From Prevotellaceae bacterium UBA1787 (GTDB taxonomy: Bacteria > Bacteroidota > Bacteroidia > Bacteroidales > Bacteroidaceae), in contig DCGD01000040.1 in assembly GCA_002315195.1 (NCBI GenBank), forward strand, positions 1-6,084: a stretch of DNA of 6,084 bases, given 5' to 3'. This document shows positions 5,979 through 6,084 of this stretch, in pieces; position 1 is the first letter of the stretch, and every line of letters begins with the position of its first letter. The notes under the pieces were generated by a model that was not told the origin of the DNA, searched no databases, and saw nothing but the letters and a program-made list of their open reading frames with translations. The position numbers were made by a program, and so were the translations under genes.

Positions 5979-6084
5979 ATGGCTAAATACACAGGACCCA
6001 AAACACGTATTTCCCGTAAGTTTGGTGAGCCAATCTACGGACCAGACAAGGTTTTAAGCAAAAGAAATTTTCCTCCTGGTCAGC
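5979..6084 (+). CDS. rpsD: 30S ribosomal protein S4 (3' end cut by window)
   Basis: S4 is a primary 16S rRNA-binding protein that starts assembly of the 5' domain and helps form the mRNA entry channel. In E. coli it also represses the alpha operon. Only the first 35 codons are in the window: [20 protein letters not shown], then [15 protein letters not shown]. This matches the Bacteroidota S4 N-terminus, which lacks the zinc-binding cysteine cluster of the C+ type in the visible part. The complete protein should be about 200 aa. The ATG lies 32 nt after rpsK, with GTA rather than A at -3 and no Shine-Dalgarno. rpoA and rplQ would be expected next downstream, outside the window. Confidence 0.95.
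   Translation, partial: MAKYTGPKTRISRKFGEPIYGPDKVLSKRNFPPGQ

Noticed and set aside
1..6084. Mobile element, CRISPR array, toxin-antitoxin pair or other accessory system
   Set aside because: Every part of the window is accounted for by conserved translation and export genes with short gaps. No long repeats, transposase, integrase or spacer pattern was seen.

Overview
The window is a continuous stretch of the conserved ribosomal-protein gene cluster (spc operon running into the alpha operon) of a Bacteroidota bacterium. It is most likely from the order Bacteroidales. Prevotella or a close relative is plausible, but the genus cannot be fixed by eye. Four things support this: the protein sequences resemble Bacteroides/Prevotella versions throughout (for example the SecY, L15, S13 and S11 tails); the order is secY-map-infA-rpmJ-rpsM-rpsK-rpsD with no adk between secY and map; L36 is the zinc-less type; and almost all start codons lack a Shine-Dalgarno sequence and sit in A/T-rich leaders.

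Layout, all on the + strand: rpsH (5' end cut by the window), rplF, rplR, rpsE, rpmD, rplO, secY, map, infA, rpmJ, rpsM, rpsK, rpsD (3' end cut by the window). That is 13 genes. rpmD (58 aa) and rpmJ (38 aa) are short but unmistakable. Gaps run from 6 to 66 nt, no stretch over 300 nt lacks a gene, and no convincing terminator or promoter breaks the series, so co-transcription is likely. No gene lies on the - strand; the open frames there are shadows of the coding genes. No tRNA, rRNA, mobile element, CRISPR array or prophage sequence was seen.

The genes work together in protein synthesis and export. Small-subunit proteins S8, S5, S13, S11 and S4 and large-subunit proteins L6, L18, L30, L15 and L36 build the ribosome. 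IF-1 acts in initiation. SecY is the channel for exported and membrane proteins. Methionine aminopeptidase trims the N-terminal Met from new chains.

I found no new biological system. The points worth a second look are small and mostly regulatory: a full TAAGGAGG Shine-Dalgarno before rplF in a lineage that rarely uses one; a GC-rich hairpin and two further inverted repeats in the 66-nt rplO-secY gap; an inverted repeat plus a perfect tandem 8-mer just before rpsM; and tiny upstream reading frames that overlap the starts of rpmJ and rplR.
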